A stretch of DNA of 64,000 nt from Azospirillum lipoferum (lineage in GTDB: Bacteria; Pseudomonadota; Alphaproteobacteria; Azospirillales; Azospirillaceae). This document shows positions 50,092-58,201 of the stretch, in pieces. The stretch is taken from the NCBI RefSeq assembly GCF_024170005.1, contig NZ_JALJXJ010000008.1, positions 1 to 64,000 of the forward strand. The letters run 5' to 3'. The position numbers were made by a program, and so were the translations under genes. Positions within the stretch are counted from its first letter, which is position 1, and each line of letters opens with the position of its first letter. The notes below the pieces were generated by a model. It worked only from the letters and a program-made list of their open reading frames with translations, did not search any database and was not told where the DNA came from.

Positions 50092-51345
50092 TCACTGCCG
50101 CTTCAGCCACTCCACCATCCCCTTGCCGGCCGCCGCGCCCATGGCGAAGCAGCCCTGCAACAGATAGCCGCCGGTCGGCGCCTCCCAGTCCAGCATTTCG
50201 CCGGCCAGGAACAGGCCGGGGCGGCGGCTCAGCATCAGTCGCTCGTCCAGTTCCGGCAGGCGGACGCCGCCGGCCGAGGAGATCGCCCGCCCGATGGGCC
50301 GGACGCCGGTCAGCACCATCGGCAGCCCCTTGATTCGGCGGGCCAGCGCGACCGGATCGGTCAGGTCGGCGGCCGGGGCGAACTCGCGCAGCAGGGCGGC
50401 GCGCGGGCCGGTCAGGGACAGCGACTTCTTCAGGAAAGTGGACAGCGACTCGGCACCGCGGCGGCGCAGGCGCTTGACCAGTTCGGCCTCCGCCATGTCC
50501 GGCAGCAGATCCAGCGTCAGGGTCGTCCAGCCCTCCGCCGCGATGGCATCGCGGAGCGGCGCGCTCAGCGCGTAGACCGCACCGCCTTCGATACCGGTCT
50601 CGGTGATGACGAACTCGCCCTTCAGCCGTCGGCCGGCAGCGCACAGTCCGACGCTCTTCACCGGCTGGCCGGCGAAGCGGTCGCGCAGGTGATCGGACCA
50701 GGGCACCTCGAAGCCCATGTTGGACGGCACCAGCGGTGCGACCTCCACCCCCAGTCCTTCCAGCAGCGGGACCCAGCCGCCGTCGGACCCCGTGCGCGGC
50801 CAGCTCGCCCCGCCCAGCGCCAGCAGGGTGGCGCGTGGGGTGACCGTGACGCTCTTCTCCCCGGTATGGAAGGTTCCTTGGAAGGTCAGGGCGCCGGTCT
50901 CGTCCCAGCCGGTCCAGCGATGGCGGCTGTGCAGGGTGACGCCCAGCCCGTCCAACCGCCGCAGCCACGCGCGGACCAGGGTGGAGGCCTTCATCTGCAC
51001 CGGGAAGACGCGGCCGCTGCTGCCGACGAAGGTCTCGATGCCCAGCCCGGCGGCCCAGCCGCGCAGGTCGTCGGGCGAGAAGCCGGCCAGCAGGCGGCGG
51101 AACAGCGGCTCGGCGGCGCCATAGCGCGGCAGGAAACGGTCGAGCGGCTCCGAGTGGGTCAGGTTGAGTCCGCCGCGCCCGGCCAGCAGCAGCTTGCGCG
51201 CCGGGGTGGGCGTGTGGTCGAACACGGCGACCCGCAGGCCGGCGGCCGCAGCGATCTCCGCCGCCATCAACCCGGCGGGGCCGGCGCCGACGATCGCCAG
51301 ATCCGGAGCCATTTCCGGGGCCGCGTCAGGGATGGTATGGGGCAC
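50092..51345 (-). CDS. FAD flavoprotein of the HI0933/BaiN type
   Basis: The 417-aa protein is a two-dinucleotide-binding flavoprotein. It has AIVGAGPAGLMAAEIAAAAG near the N-terminus, RKLLLAGRGGLNLTHSE typical of the HI0933 group, an inserted beta domain, and a C-terminal GLFLAGEMLDWEAPTGGYLLQGCFAMGAAAG. It fits the TIGR03862-like subgroup, of unknown substrate. The start is a GTG at 51345 with AAGG upstream; an ATG at 51312 (MAPDLAIVGAG) would also start before the FAD motif. The upstream gene ends in a strong hairpin, so this gene probably has its own promoter there. Confidence 0.87.
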   Translation of the reverse strand: MPHTIPDAAPEMAPDLAIVGAGPAGLMAAEIAAAAGLRVAVFDHTPTPARKLLLAGRGGLNLTHSEPLDRFLPRYGAAEPLFRRLLAGFSPDDLRGWAAGLGIETFVGSSGRVFPVQMKASTLVRAWLRRLDGLGVTLHSRHRWTGWDETGALTFQGTFHTGEKSVTVTPRATLLALGGASWPRTGSDGGWVPLLEGLGVEVAPLVPSNMGFEVPWSDHLRDRFAGQPVKSVGLCAAGRRLKGEFVITETGIEGGAVYALSAPLRDAIAAEGWTTLTLDLLPDMAEAELVKRLRRRGAESLSTFLKKSLSLTGPRAALLREFAPAADLTDPVALARRIKGLPMVLTGVRPIGRAISSAGGVRLPELDERLMLSRRPGLFLAGEMLDWEAPTGGYLLQGCFAMGAAAGKGMVEWLKRQ

Positions 51346-51370
51346 TTGGAAACGCCTTCACAAAAGGAAG

Positions 51371-51413
51371 TGCCCCCGCCCGTCCCATGGCGGTGCCGGG
51401 ACGGGCGGGGGCA
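51371..51413 (-). terminator. Long hairpin terminator after the 88-aa gene
   Basis: TGCCCCCGCCCGTCCC (51371-51386) and GGGACGGGCGGGGGCA (51398-51413) form a perfect 16-bp stem with an 11-base loop. On the minus strand it is followed by CTTCCTTTTG. It lies 28 bases after the 88-aa gene stop and 25 bases before the flavoprotein start. Confidence 0.75.
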
Positions 51414-51441
51414 TCCGGGTCTCGGCCTCGTTCCTTTGAAA

Positions 51442-51708
51442 TCAGTCCTCGTAATCCTGGTCCTGGGCCACTTCCTCGGCCAGGTCGGCGGCGAGGTCGG
51501 CGAAATAGCCGGCATCGACGTCCAGGCCGTTCTCCTCGCAGATGCGCATGAAGATGCGGTAGGCGTGCAGGATGGCGACGTCGAGGACGACGAGGTCTCC
51601 TTCCTCGCTGTGGCGGTCGGCGACGTCCCGCTCCTGAAGGGTGGCGACGATGTCGTGCGCGGCGGCCTGAAGGACCGCGTCCATGGCTTGTTTGTGTTGG
51701 GTCGACAT
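51442..51708 (-). CDS. Small acidic protein, 88 aa
   Basis: The 88-aa protein (MSTQHKQAMDAVLQAAAHDI at the start, EEVAQDQDYED at the end) is acidic, helical by composition and has no signal or membrane segment. The ATG at 51708 follows GAGGA. No family was recognised. It is flanked by its own promoter-length gap (51709-51992) and a strong terminator, so it is likely a single-gene unit. Confidence 0.7.
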   Translation of the reverse strand: MSTQHKQAMDAVLQAAAHDIVATLQERDVADRHSEEGDLVVLDVAILHAYRIFMRICEENGLDVDAGYFADLAADLAEEVAQDQDYED

Positions 51709-51992
51709 CGTGTGAATCCTCGTTCCGGTCGTGCTTCGCGTCCCCGCCCGGCCGGACCGGCGCCGCATGGCCGGCGGGGGTGGTCGAACCGTCGGACGGG
51801 GCGGGCACGTCGGGGGCTCCGTTCGTCCGCGAAAGTTCGGCCTCCCCCTTGTTGTAGAATCCTTTTTCAGGGCCGAACAAGCCCCTTCACGGGGAGCCGG
51901 GGCGCGTCCTTCCGGGTAGCCTCGTACCAGCCTCCGCGCACCGGCTTCCGCGTCCAGGCTTCACAGGGGGGCCCGTTCCGCAGGGGAGCGGT

Positions 51993-52997
51993 TCAGCGCG
52001 CGGCGGGCGTGAGCAGCGCGGCGCCGACATAGCCAAGCGTCTTGCCCTTCTGCCCGACCTTGTACCAGCCGCCGACGGCCTCCAGCACGGTGACGCGCTC
52101 GCCGGCCTCCAGCACATCCAGCACCTTGGCGTCGCAGACCGGGGCGACCCGCAGATTGCCGGCGGCGCGCAGCCGGGCGACGGTCCCGCCCGGCAACTGC
52201 GGGCGCTGCACCCGTCCGGGCAGGTCGCCGGGCAGGTCGCCGGGCAGGGCGCAGCCGCGGTCCTCCCGGTCGGCCTTGGCGTAGCGGCCGGGCTTGGGGG
52301 GCGTTGCGGGTTCGGCGGTGACGGCGCGGTTCGGCGCGGCCTCCGCCAGATAGGCGCCGGTGACGTAGCCCTGCGGCTTGCCGGCGCGGCCGACCCGCTG
52401 CCAGCCATTGGCCGGCGCACCGAAGGCCGTCACCTGCTCGCCCTTCTCCACGGTGTCCAGGACCCGGCCCCCGGCGTCCGGCGTCGCCCGCAGATAGATG
52501 CCGGCGGTGGCGGTCATCGTCCGCTGTGCGGGAATGGTCGGGGGTTGCTTGGCGGCCGGCTCCCTGGGGGGCGGCTCCGTTGCAACCGCCTGGGGTGCGG
52601 GCTGGATCGCTGCCCCGCTCTGCGGCTTCAGCGGCGGCAGCGGCGGAGCCTTGACGGCTGACGGTGCCTCCGCCGTCCCGGGGGCCGGCGGCTTCGTCGC
52701 CGCAGGCGGTGCCGATGTCGGGTCGGCGGCGGGCCGGGCCGGAGCGGGTTGCAGGCCGGGCGCCGACAGCGGGGCGATCGCCTCCGGCGGATGCTCCCAG
52801 ACCACGCCGGGGGTCAGCGGCGGCGACGGAGACCGTGTCGGCGTCAGGCGGGGAAGGGCGACGATGGGGGGGGCGAGCGGGGTCAGCCGTTCGGTCGTGG
52901 TTTCCGCCAGCACGCCGGCCGGGTCGCCGAACAGCCCGCCCAGCACCAGCGCCGGTGCCGCGATCCGCAGGCCGGCGATCAGCCGCGCTCCAGCCAT
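51993..52997 (-). CDS. Exported bacterial SH3-domain protein
   Basis: The 334-aa precursor has a signal peptide (hydrophobic stretch about 8-25, cleavage near GVLA at 31), a long Pro/Ala linker (about 32-155), and two bacterial SH3 (SH3_3) domains. The first is about 160-215 (TATAGIYLRATPDAGGRVLDTVEKGEQVTAFG...GWQRVGRAGKPQGYVTGAYL) and the second about 275-330 (GNLRVAPVCDAKVLDVLEAGERVTVLEAVGGWYKVG). Such domains bind peptidoglycan or peptides in the periplasm. A 12-base tandem repeat encodes PGDL repeats between the domains. It starts 10 bases after the gene for another exported protein, forming an operon. Confidence 0.82.
   Translation of the reverse strand: MAGARLIAGLRIAAPALVLGGLFGDPAGVLAETTTERLTPLAPPIVALPRLTPTRSPSPPLTPGVVWEHPPEAIAPLSAPGLQPAPARPAADPTSAPPAATKPPAPGTAEAPSAVKAPPLPPLKPQSGAAIQPAPQAVATEPPPREPAAKQPPTIPAQRTMTATAGIYLRATPDAGGRVLDTVEKGEQVTAFGAPANGWQRVGRAGKPQGYVTGAYLAEAAPNRAVTAEPATPPKPGRYAKADREDRGCALPGDLPGDLPGRVQRPQLPGGTVARLRAAGNLRVAPVCDAKVLDVLEAGERVTVLEAVGGWYKVGQKGKTLGYVGAALLTPAAR
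52216..52251. repeat. 12-base tandem repeat, three copies, inside the SH3 gene
   Basis: CCGGGCAGGTCG occurs at 52216 and 52228 exactly, and at 52240 with one change. It keeps the reading frame and encodes a Pro-Gly-Asp-Leu repeat between the SH3 domains. Confidence 0.85.
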
Positions 52998-53007
52998 CCC
53001 CCCCTCC

Positions 53008-54186
53008 TCAATCGAGCGTGATGCGGGCGATCAGCGTCGGCAGCGTCTGGCAGCGCAGCAGCCCGTCCAGCGTCCGGTGCTCGGCCAGCCGCAGGGTCAG
53101 CGCACAACCGAAGGAGTTCACCGCCAGTTCGGTCTGCGCCAGCGTGCCGACGATGCTGGACGGCCGCGCGATGCTGTAGCCGGGCGCCCCCAGCTTGCCG
53201 GCCAGCGCACCGTTGACCGGGCTGAAGCCGTCGATCTCCAGCGTCATCGGCCCCAGATTCTGCACCACCACCTCGGAGCTGGGATCCTCCTTGGTCGCAT
53301 AGAGCTGGACCGGGACGGCACGGTGGCGGGCGATCCAGTCCTTCAGCGCCAGATTGGCGACCACCGGGTCACGGCTTTGCAGCGCCGCCTCCATCGCCGT
53401 CTGGCGCAGTGCCGGGTCGTTGCCGCCCAATGCCGCCTCGAAGGCGGCCAGCCGCGCCGCCCGGTCGGTGCCGGCCAGCTTGCCGCGCAGGTCGGCGACC
53501 TGGGCGATGCGCGCCTCGACCGCCCGGCGCTCCGTCTCGGCGCGGGCCGCTTCGGCCTTGGCGGCGGCGGTCTGCTGGGCCAGCCGCTCCTCCTCGCGCC
53601 GGCGGCGCTCGGTGTCTTCGGCCAGCCGCTGCGCGGCGTCGCGGTCCAATTGCTCGCGCAGGCTCTTGGCTTCCGGCGTGCCCAGCACGACCGTGCGGCC
53701 GGGCAGTTCGGCGGCCGGCTTGCCCAGCCCGTCGAGCAGGGCGGGGGTCTGCGGCGTCAGTGCCACCGTCCAGCCGGCGGTTCCACGGGTGGCGAGCGCG
53801 GTCGCCACCCAACTCTTGACCAGCCCGGCCTCCGCCGCCGGGCGTAGGAAGGTCACCGGCCCTTCGCGGCTGTCCACGAGATAGGTCGGTCCGCCCAGCA
53901 CCAGCCTGGCGGTCACCCGCGCCGCCATCTGCGGTTCCGGCGACGGCGGGGCCGGCAGCGGTTCGACGGTCAGCGCCTCGATGCGCCAGGGGGCCGGCAG
54001 CTGCGCTTCGATCCGGGGGCGCAGGATCGGGTCCGGGATCGTCTCGACAGCGGCGGCCTCCGCGGCCCGGGCGCCTGCCGTCGGTGCGCCGGCTGTGATC
54101 CCGATAGCCACCGGGGCGGCCAAGAGGGCGGTCAGGAGACCCGCCGTGTTGCGGGCCGCGAATCGTCCGTTCCCCGGTCGCTTCAT
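53008..54186 (-). CDS. Exported coiled-coil protein of unknown function
   Basis: The 392-aa precursor starts at ATG 54186 behind GGAAGGA. It has a signal peptide (MKRPGNGRFAARNTAGLLTALLAAPVAIGITAG, cleavage around 40-45), a beta-rich N-half (about 50-180), an Arg/Glu/Ala-rich coiled coil (about 185-255, QRLAEDTERRRREEERLAQQ), and a C-terminal domain (about 265-392, PSSEVVVQNLGPMTLEIDGFSP). No family was recognised. It is in an operon with the SH3-domain protein 10 bases downstream; the two may work together in the periplasm. Confidence 0.75.
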   Translation of the reverse strand: MKRPGNGRFAARNTAGLLTALLAAPVAIGITAGAPTAGARAAEAAAVETIPDPILRPRIEAQLPAPWRIEALTVEPLPAPPSPEPQMAARVTARLVLGGPTYLVDSREGPVTFLRPAAEAGLVKSWVATALATRGTAGWTVALTPQTPALLDGLGKPAAELPGRTVVLGTPEAKSLREQLDRDAAQRLAEDTERRRREEERLAQQTAAAKAEAARAETERRAVEARIAQVADLRGKLAGTDRAARLAAFEAALGGNDPALRQTAMEAALQSRDPVVANLALKDWIARHRAVPVQLYATKEDPSSEVVVQNLGPMTLEIDGFSPVNGALAGKLGAPGYSIARPSSIVGTLAQTELAVNSFGCALTLRLAEHRTLDGLLRCQTLPTLIARITLD

Positions 54187-54444
54187 CGCCGATCCTTCCC
54201 CCTGTGCACCGTCCGGCACTGGTATAGCGAAGGTGCCGGCCAAGGGAAGCGGCTTTTCCCGGCAACCTGCCGATCTGTGGTTGGGCACAATACCCGCCTG
54301 CGCCGGATTGTCACGTCGATCCGCACCCATGGGTCGAATTGGACTTGGACGCCACACGCTACTTGCAATATGGTCACACAAATGGATGTATTGGCCCCGC
54401 ATCGAAAGAGCGGGACGCGCAACGGCTGGGGAACGGGGTTTCCG

Positions 54445-54762
54445 ATGGGGGGCACGGGCGGAGGTAAGGACGGACCGGGGCTGCTCTGCCGCAACGTCAA
54501 GGTGAGCGGCCGCCGGACCAGCCTGAGAATGGAGCCGTATATCTGGGACTCGCTGAAGGAAATCTGCGAGCGTGAACGGCTGACCCTCAACGAAATCTGC
54601 ACACAGATCGACCAGCGGCGTGGGGAGGCGAACCTGACCGCCTCCATCCGCGTCTTCATCGTCAGCTATTACCGCACCGCCATCGGCCAACGCGGTTTTT
54701 CCGAAGATGGCCAGTCGCCCCTGCTGCGCAAGGCGATGGACGACGCCGTCCCGCTGGACTGA
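54445..54762 (+). CDS. Ribbon-helix-helix domain protein (RHH_4)
   Basis: The 105-aa protein has a Gly-rich start, then LLCRNVKVSGRRTSLRMEPYIWDSLKEICERERLTLNEICTQIDQ (13-57) and TASIRVFIVSYYRTA. This matches the RHH_4 family of small alphaproteobacterial DNA-binding proteins, where the RTSLRMEP strand pairs in a dimer to enter the major groove. Targets are unknown. The ATG at 54445 puts the domain near the N-terminus; ATGs at 54370 and 54382 are alternatives. It is divergent from the exported-protein operon. Confidence 0.8.
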   Translation: MGGTGGGKDGPGLLCRNVKVSGRRTSLRMEPYIWDSLKEICERERLTLNEICTQIDQRRGEANLTASIRVFIVSYYRTAIGQRGFSEDGQSPLLRKAMDDAVPLD

Positions 54763-54810
54763 CGGAAGCGGGCCCGAGGGGAGCAGGGGCTCACTCCCGT
54801 CCACCGGATT

Positions 54811-55689
54811 TTACCAGCGCAGGCTCGGCACCGCATAGGTCGGCATGTGGCCCGACGCGTCGGCCAGGGCGCGCAGGTTGACCGGATCGACCGCAGCCCC
54901 CCAGGCCGCACCCCCCAGCTCCTCCTGATGAATGCCGGCGGTGACCAGCGCCACATCGATCCCGGCAGCGTTCGCGCCGGCGACGTCGGTGCGCAAGCTG
55001 TCCCCCACCGCCAGGATGCGGCTCTTGTCGGCGATGCCCAGCAGCTCGAAGCAGCGCTCGTAGACGGGGGCATGGGGTTTGCCGTGCTGGCGCACGTCGC
55101 CGCCCATCGCCTCGTAGCGCGCAGCCAGCGTGCCGGCGCAGATCACCAGCATCGGCCCGACCATCACCACCAGATCGGGGTTGGCGCAGATCATCGGCAG
55201 CCCGGCGGCCAGACAGGCGTCCAGCTGCGGCTGATAGTCCGCCACCGTCTCGCCGAAGGTGACGATGCCGGTGTTGACGACGAAATCGGCCTCCGACGGC
55301 GTAGCGGCAACCTGATAGCCGAGGCCGGCATAGACGTCGGTGTCGCGCTCCGGTCCGATGTGGTAGAGGCGCCGGCCGAGTGCGGCGTGCCAGGGATCCT
55401 TGCGATCGCGCAGCGCCTCGTAGGTCGCCTCGCCGGAGGTCATGACATGGTGGTAGCGTTCGCGCCCCAGCCCCATGCCGTCCAGCCTCTCGATCACGCC
55501 GGTGGTGCGGCGCGGCGCGTTGGACAGCAGGCACAGCGTCTTGCCGGCGGCGCGCATGCGGTCCAGGCAGTCGGGCACGCCGGGATAGGGCTGTTCGCCG
55601 TCATGCAGGACGCCCCACAGGTCCAGGATGAACCCGTCATAACGGTCGATGACCTCGGCAATGCCGGAAATCTGTCGGATGTCGGCCAT
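54811..55689 (-). CDS. HAD-superfamily class IIA hydrolase (TIGR01459 type)
   Basis: The 292-aa protein is a HAD phosphatase. FILDLWGVLHDG (20-31) holds nucleophile D23, LLSNAPRR is motif II, GKPHAPVYERCFELLG gives the motif III Lys, and AVGDSLRTDVAGANAAGIDVALV gives motif IV. The DLWGVL form marks the TIGR01459 group typical of alphaproteobacteria; the substrate is unknown. ATG 55689 begins just before motif I. It lies 70 bases downstream of the glycosyltransferase gene on the same strand. Confidence 0.9.
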   Translation of the reverse strand: MADIRQISGIAEVIDRYDGFILDLWGVLHDGEQPYPGVPDCLDRMRAAGKTLCLLSNAPRRTTGVIERLDGMGLGRERYHHVMTSGEATYEALRDRKDPWHAALGRRLYHIGPERDTDVYAGLGYQVAATPSEADFVVNTGIVTFGETVADYQPQLDACLAAGLPMICANPDLVVMVGPMLVICAGTLAARYEAMGGDVRQHGKPHAPVYERCFELLGIADKSRILAVGDSLRTDVAGANAAGIDVALVTAGIHQEELGGAAWGAAVDPVNLRALADASGHMPTYAVPSLRW

Positions 55690-55759
55690 GGTGTCCGGTC
55701 GGTTTGATGGAAGGATAAGGATCGGATTGCATCGATCGGATTGCGTCGACAGGCCGATC

Positions 55760-57010
55760 TCAGCGTGGTTGCAGCAACTCCGCATAGACCGCCAGCGTGT
55801 CGGCGCACATGCGGTCCTTGGTATAGCGGTCGGCGACGAAGGCCATGGCGCGGGTGCCGATGGCTTCCCTCTGTTCCGGCGTCAGCGACAAGGCCTCGTC
55901 CAGCGCCCGGGCCAGCGCGTCGGGATCGTCCGGCGGCACCACCCAGGCGGTCTCGCCGGGGACGACGGTCTCCTGATAGGCGCCGATGGCCGAGACGATC
56001 ACCGGCTTGCCCATCGCCTGCGCCTCCACGATGACCCGCCCGAAGGCTTCCGGCTCGCGCGAGGCGGAGACGACCACCGTCGACAACAGGTAGGCCGCCG
56101 CCATGTCGCTGCAATGGTCGGTCATCCGCACCACGCCGCGCAGGCCGGCGCCGGCGATGCGGTTCTCCAGCTCTTCCCGGTAGCCGGTGCGGCCCTGGTC
56201 GGAACCGACCAGCAGCGCCAATACGTCCTTGCGCCCCAGCCTGGCCAGCGCATCGATCAGGACGATCTGACCCTTCCAGCGGGTCAGCCGGCCGGGCAGC
56301 AGGATCACCGGCCGGTCGTCCGGCAGGTTCCATTGCTTGGCGAGCGTCACCAGCCGCGCCGGGCTGACCCGGTCGGGGGCGAAGACACCGCGGTCGATGC
56401 CGCGGTGGATGACGCGCACCCGTTGCGGGTCGACCGGGTAGTTGCCCAGCACATGGTCGCGGATGAAGCCGGAGATGGCGATCACCCGCTCGCCCCGCGC
56501 CATCACCGAATTGTACCAGCGCTTCAACCGCCCGCCGACCGGCCCCGATCCGAAATTGTAGGGGGCGTGGAAGGTGGTCATGTAGCGGGCGCCGGTCTCC
56601 CGGCAGGCCAGCCACGCGCTCCAGGCCGGCGCGCGGGAGCGGGCGTGGACGATGTCCACCTTGTGTTCGCGGATGATGGCGGCCAGCCGGCGGGCGTTGC
56701 GGCGGATGGTCAGCGGGTTCTTGGAGGCCAGCGGCAGGGTCAGATGGGGGATGCGGGCGCGGTCCAGTTCGCGCACCATCGGCCCGCCCTGCGACGCCAC
56801 CAGCGGCGTGCCGCCGGCGGCCTGCAAGGCCAGCGCCATGTCGACGCAGCCGCGCTCCGCCCCGCCGGTGACCAGTGTCGGCACCACCTGGAGCACCGTC
56901 GGCGCCCGGCCACCCGGCCAGTGCCCGGGCCAGTCGGGGGCAGGGGTGTCCTGATGGGCGTCCGCGTTGCGCGGGGAATGGTCGGTGGTAAGGTGGGGGT
57001 CGAAATCCAT
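55760..57010 (-). CDS. Family 4 glycosyltransferase (GT-B)
   Basis: The 416-aa protein has the GT-B fold. The N-domain contains VLQVVPTLVTGGAERGCVDMALAL and DIVHARSRAPAWSAWLA. The C-domain contains VILLPGRLTRWKGQIVLIDALARL and SASREPEAFGRVIVEAQAMGKPVIVSAIGAYQETV, which carries the EX7E nucleotide-sugar motif. It is likely a retaining transferase for lipopolysaccharide or exopolysaccharide; the donor and acceptor are unknown. ATG 57010 (MDFDPHLTTDHS) is used; the longer frame to 57190 would overlap the divergent hydrolase gene. It is not in a polysaccharide cluster, only followed by the HAD gene. Confidence 0.88.
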   Translation of the reverse strand: MDFDPHLTTDHSPRNADAHQDTPAPDWPGHWPGGRAPTVLQVVPTLVTGGAERGCVDMALALQAAGGTPLVASQGGPMVRELDRARIPHLTLPLASKNPLTIRRNARRLAAIIREHKVDIVHARSRAPAWSAWLACRETGARYMTTFHAPYNFGSGPVGGRLKRWYNSVMARGERVIAISGFIRDHVLGNYPVDPQRVRVIHRGIDRGVFAPDRVSPARLVTLAKQWNLPDDRPVILLPGRLTRWKGQIVLIDALARLGRKDVLALLVGSDQGRTGYREELENRIAGAGLRGVVRMTDHCSDMAAAYLLSTVVVSASREPEAFGRVIVEAQAMGKPVIVSAIGAYQETVVPGETAWVVPPDDPDALARALDEALSLTPEQREAIGTRAMAFVADRYTKDRMCADTLAVYAELLQPR

Positions 57011-57125
57011 GATGCCGGCTGCTCGCAAGGGGCGGCCCGGGACCGGCCGCGGGCCCCGGCATGCCGGACCGCCATCGAGCCCGGTGCCCGACCGCGTGCC
57101 GGTGTCCGTTGTCGAAGGTGACCGT

Positions 57126-57923
57126 ATGACCGAAACCGCAGCCCATCCGGGCGGCGCGCACCATAGCCTAACGCGCGGTGCCGCGACCATAGCCTATCAC
57201 CACACCCCTGCCGGCCCGTCCGGGCAGGGCAAGCCGGGCGTGATGTTCCTGGGTGGCTTCATGTCCGACATGACCGGCGGCAAGGCGACGGCGCTGGAGG
57301 CCTGGGCGGTGGAGCGCGGCCTGTCCTTCACCCGCTTCGATTATCAGGGCCACGGCGCCTCCAGCGGCCGGTTCGCCGACGGCACCATCGGCCTGTGGGC
57401 CGACGACGCGCTGGCGGTGCTGGACCAGGTGACGGCGGGGCCGCAGATCCTGGTCGGTTCCTCCATGGGCGGCTGGATGATGCTGCTGACCGCCCTGCGC
57501 CGGCCGGAGCGGGTCGCCGGGCTGGTCGGCATCGCGCCGGCTCCCGACTTCACCGAAGACCTGATGTGGGACATCTTCGAACCCGGCATCCGGCGGCGGA
57601 TCATGGAGGAGGGTGTCTGGAACCGCCCGTCGGAGTATGGCCCGGAACCCCAGCCGATCACCCGCGCCCTGATCGAGGACGGCCGCAACCATCTGCTGCT
57701 GCGCGGCCCCATCGCCTTCGGCGGCCCCGTCCGCCTGCTGCACGGCCAGTGCGACCCCGACGTTCCCTGGCAGCTCAGCCTGCGCATCGCCGAGGCGCTG
57801 ACCGGCGACGATGTCCGGGTCACGCTGGTGAAGGACGGCGACCACCGCCTGTCCCGTCCCCAGGACCTTGACCTGCTGTGCCGCACCGTCGGTGCCCTTG
57901 TGGATGAAATCGGGGTGGTTTGA
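57126..57923 (+). CDS. Alpha/beta hydrolase (ABHD10-like)
   Basis: The 265-aa protein has VMFLGGFMSDMTGGKATALEAWA near the oxyanion region, RFDYQGHGASSG, the nucleophile elbow VGSSMGGWMMLL, and a late DGDHRLSRPQDL with the catalytic His. This pattern fits ABHD10-like serine hydrolases (depalmitoylases or esterases), common in alphaproteobacteria. Substrate unknown. ATG 57126 lies 115 bases from the divergent glycosyltransferase start, so the promoters face away from each other. Confidence 0.87.
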   Translation: MTETAAHPGGAHHSLTRGAATIAYHHTPAGPSGQGKPGVMFLGGFMSDMTGGKATALEAWAVERGLSFTRFDYQGHGASSGRFADGTIGLWADDALAVLDQVTAGPQILVGSSMGGWMMLLTALRRPERVAGLVGIAPAPDFTEDLMWDIFEPGIRRRIMEEGVWNRPSEYGPEPQPITRALIEDGRNHLLLRGPIAFGGPVRLLHGQCDPDVPWQLSLRIAEALTGDDVRVTLVKDGDHRLSRPQDLDLLCRTVGALVDEIGVV

Positions 57924-57962
57924 CGCGCCGCCAAAAAAACGTCGCCCGCGTGAAACGGAGGC

Positions 57963-57991
57963 TTGCATCGCCGCGAACCTCTGGCTATAAC
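57963..57991 (+). promoter_or_regulatory. Promoter of tRNA-Ser
   Basis: TTGCAT (57963-57968) and TATAAC (57986-57991) with a 17-base spacer lie 12 bases before the mature tRNA. This is a near-consensus sigma-70-type promoter. Confidence 0.65.
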
Positions 57992-58003
57992 GCGGGCCTC
58001 TGC

Positions 58004-58094
58004 GGAGGGGTGGCCGAGTGGTCGAAGGCGCACGCCTGGAAAGTGTGTATACCCCAAAAGGGTATCGAGGGTTCGAATCCCTCTCCCTCCGCCA
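58004..58094 (+). tRNA. tRNA-Ser (GGA)
   Basis: This is a 91-nt class II tRNA with acceptor GGAGGGG / TCCCTCC (one G-T pair), discriminator G and an encoded CCA. The loop CTGGAAA between CACGC and GTGTG gives anticodon GGA. A long variable arm (TACCCCAAAAGGGTA) is present, and the T arm has GGTTCGAATCC. Confidence 0.96.
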
Positions 58095-58101
58095 CGGATT
58101 T

Positions 58102-58132
58102 AGCCCAAGCAACTGGTTTGCTTGGGCTTTTT
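58102..58132 (+). terminator. Terminator of tRNA-Ser
   Basis: AGCCCAAGCAA (58102-58112) and TTGCTTGGGCT (58118-58128) form an 11-bp stem followed by TTTTT. Confidence 0.9.
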
Positions 58133-58201
58133 CGTCTCCGGAGCATGTATCTCCTACAGTCTGCCCCACACTTTGTGGTGGATTGACGCTGCTGTTGACG
58201 G

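Noticed and set aside
57010..57190. Longer glycosyltransferase start
   Set aside because: It would overlap the divergent hydrolase gene, and the added residues are composition-driven.
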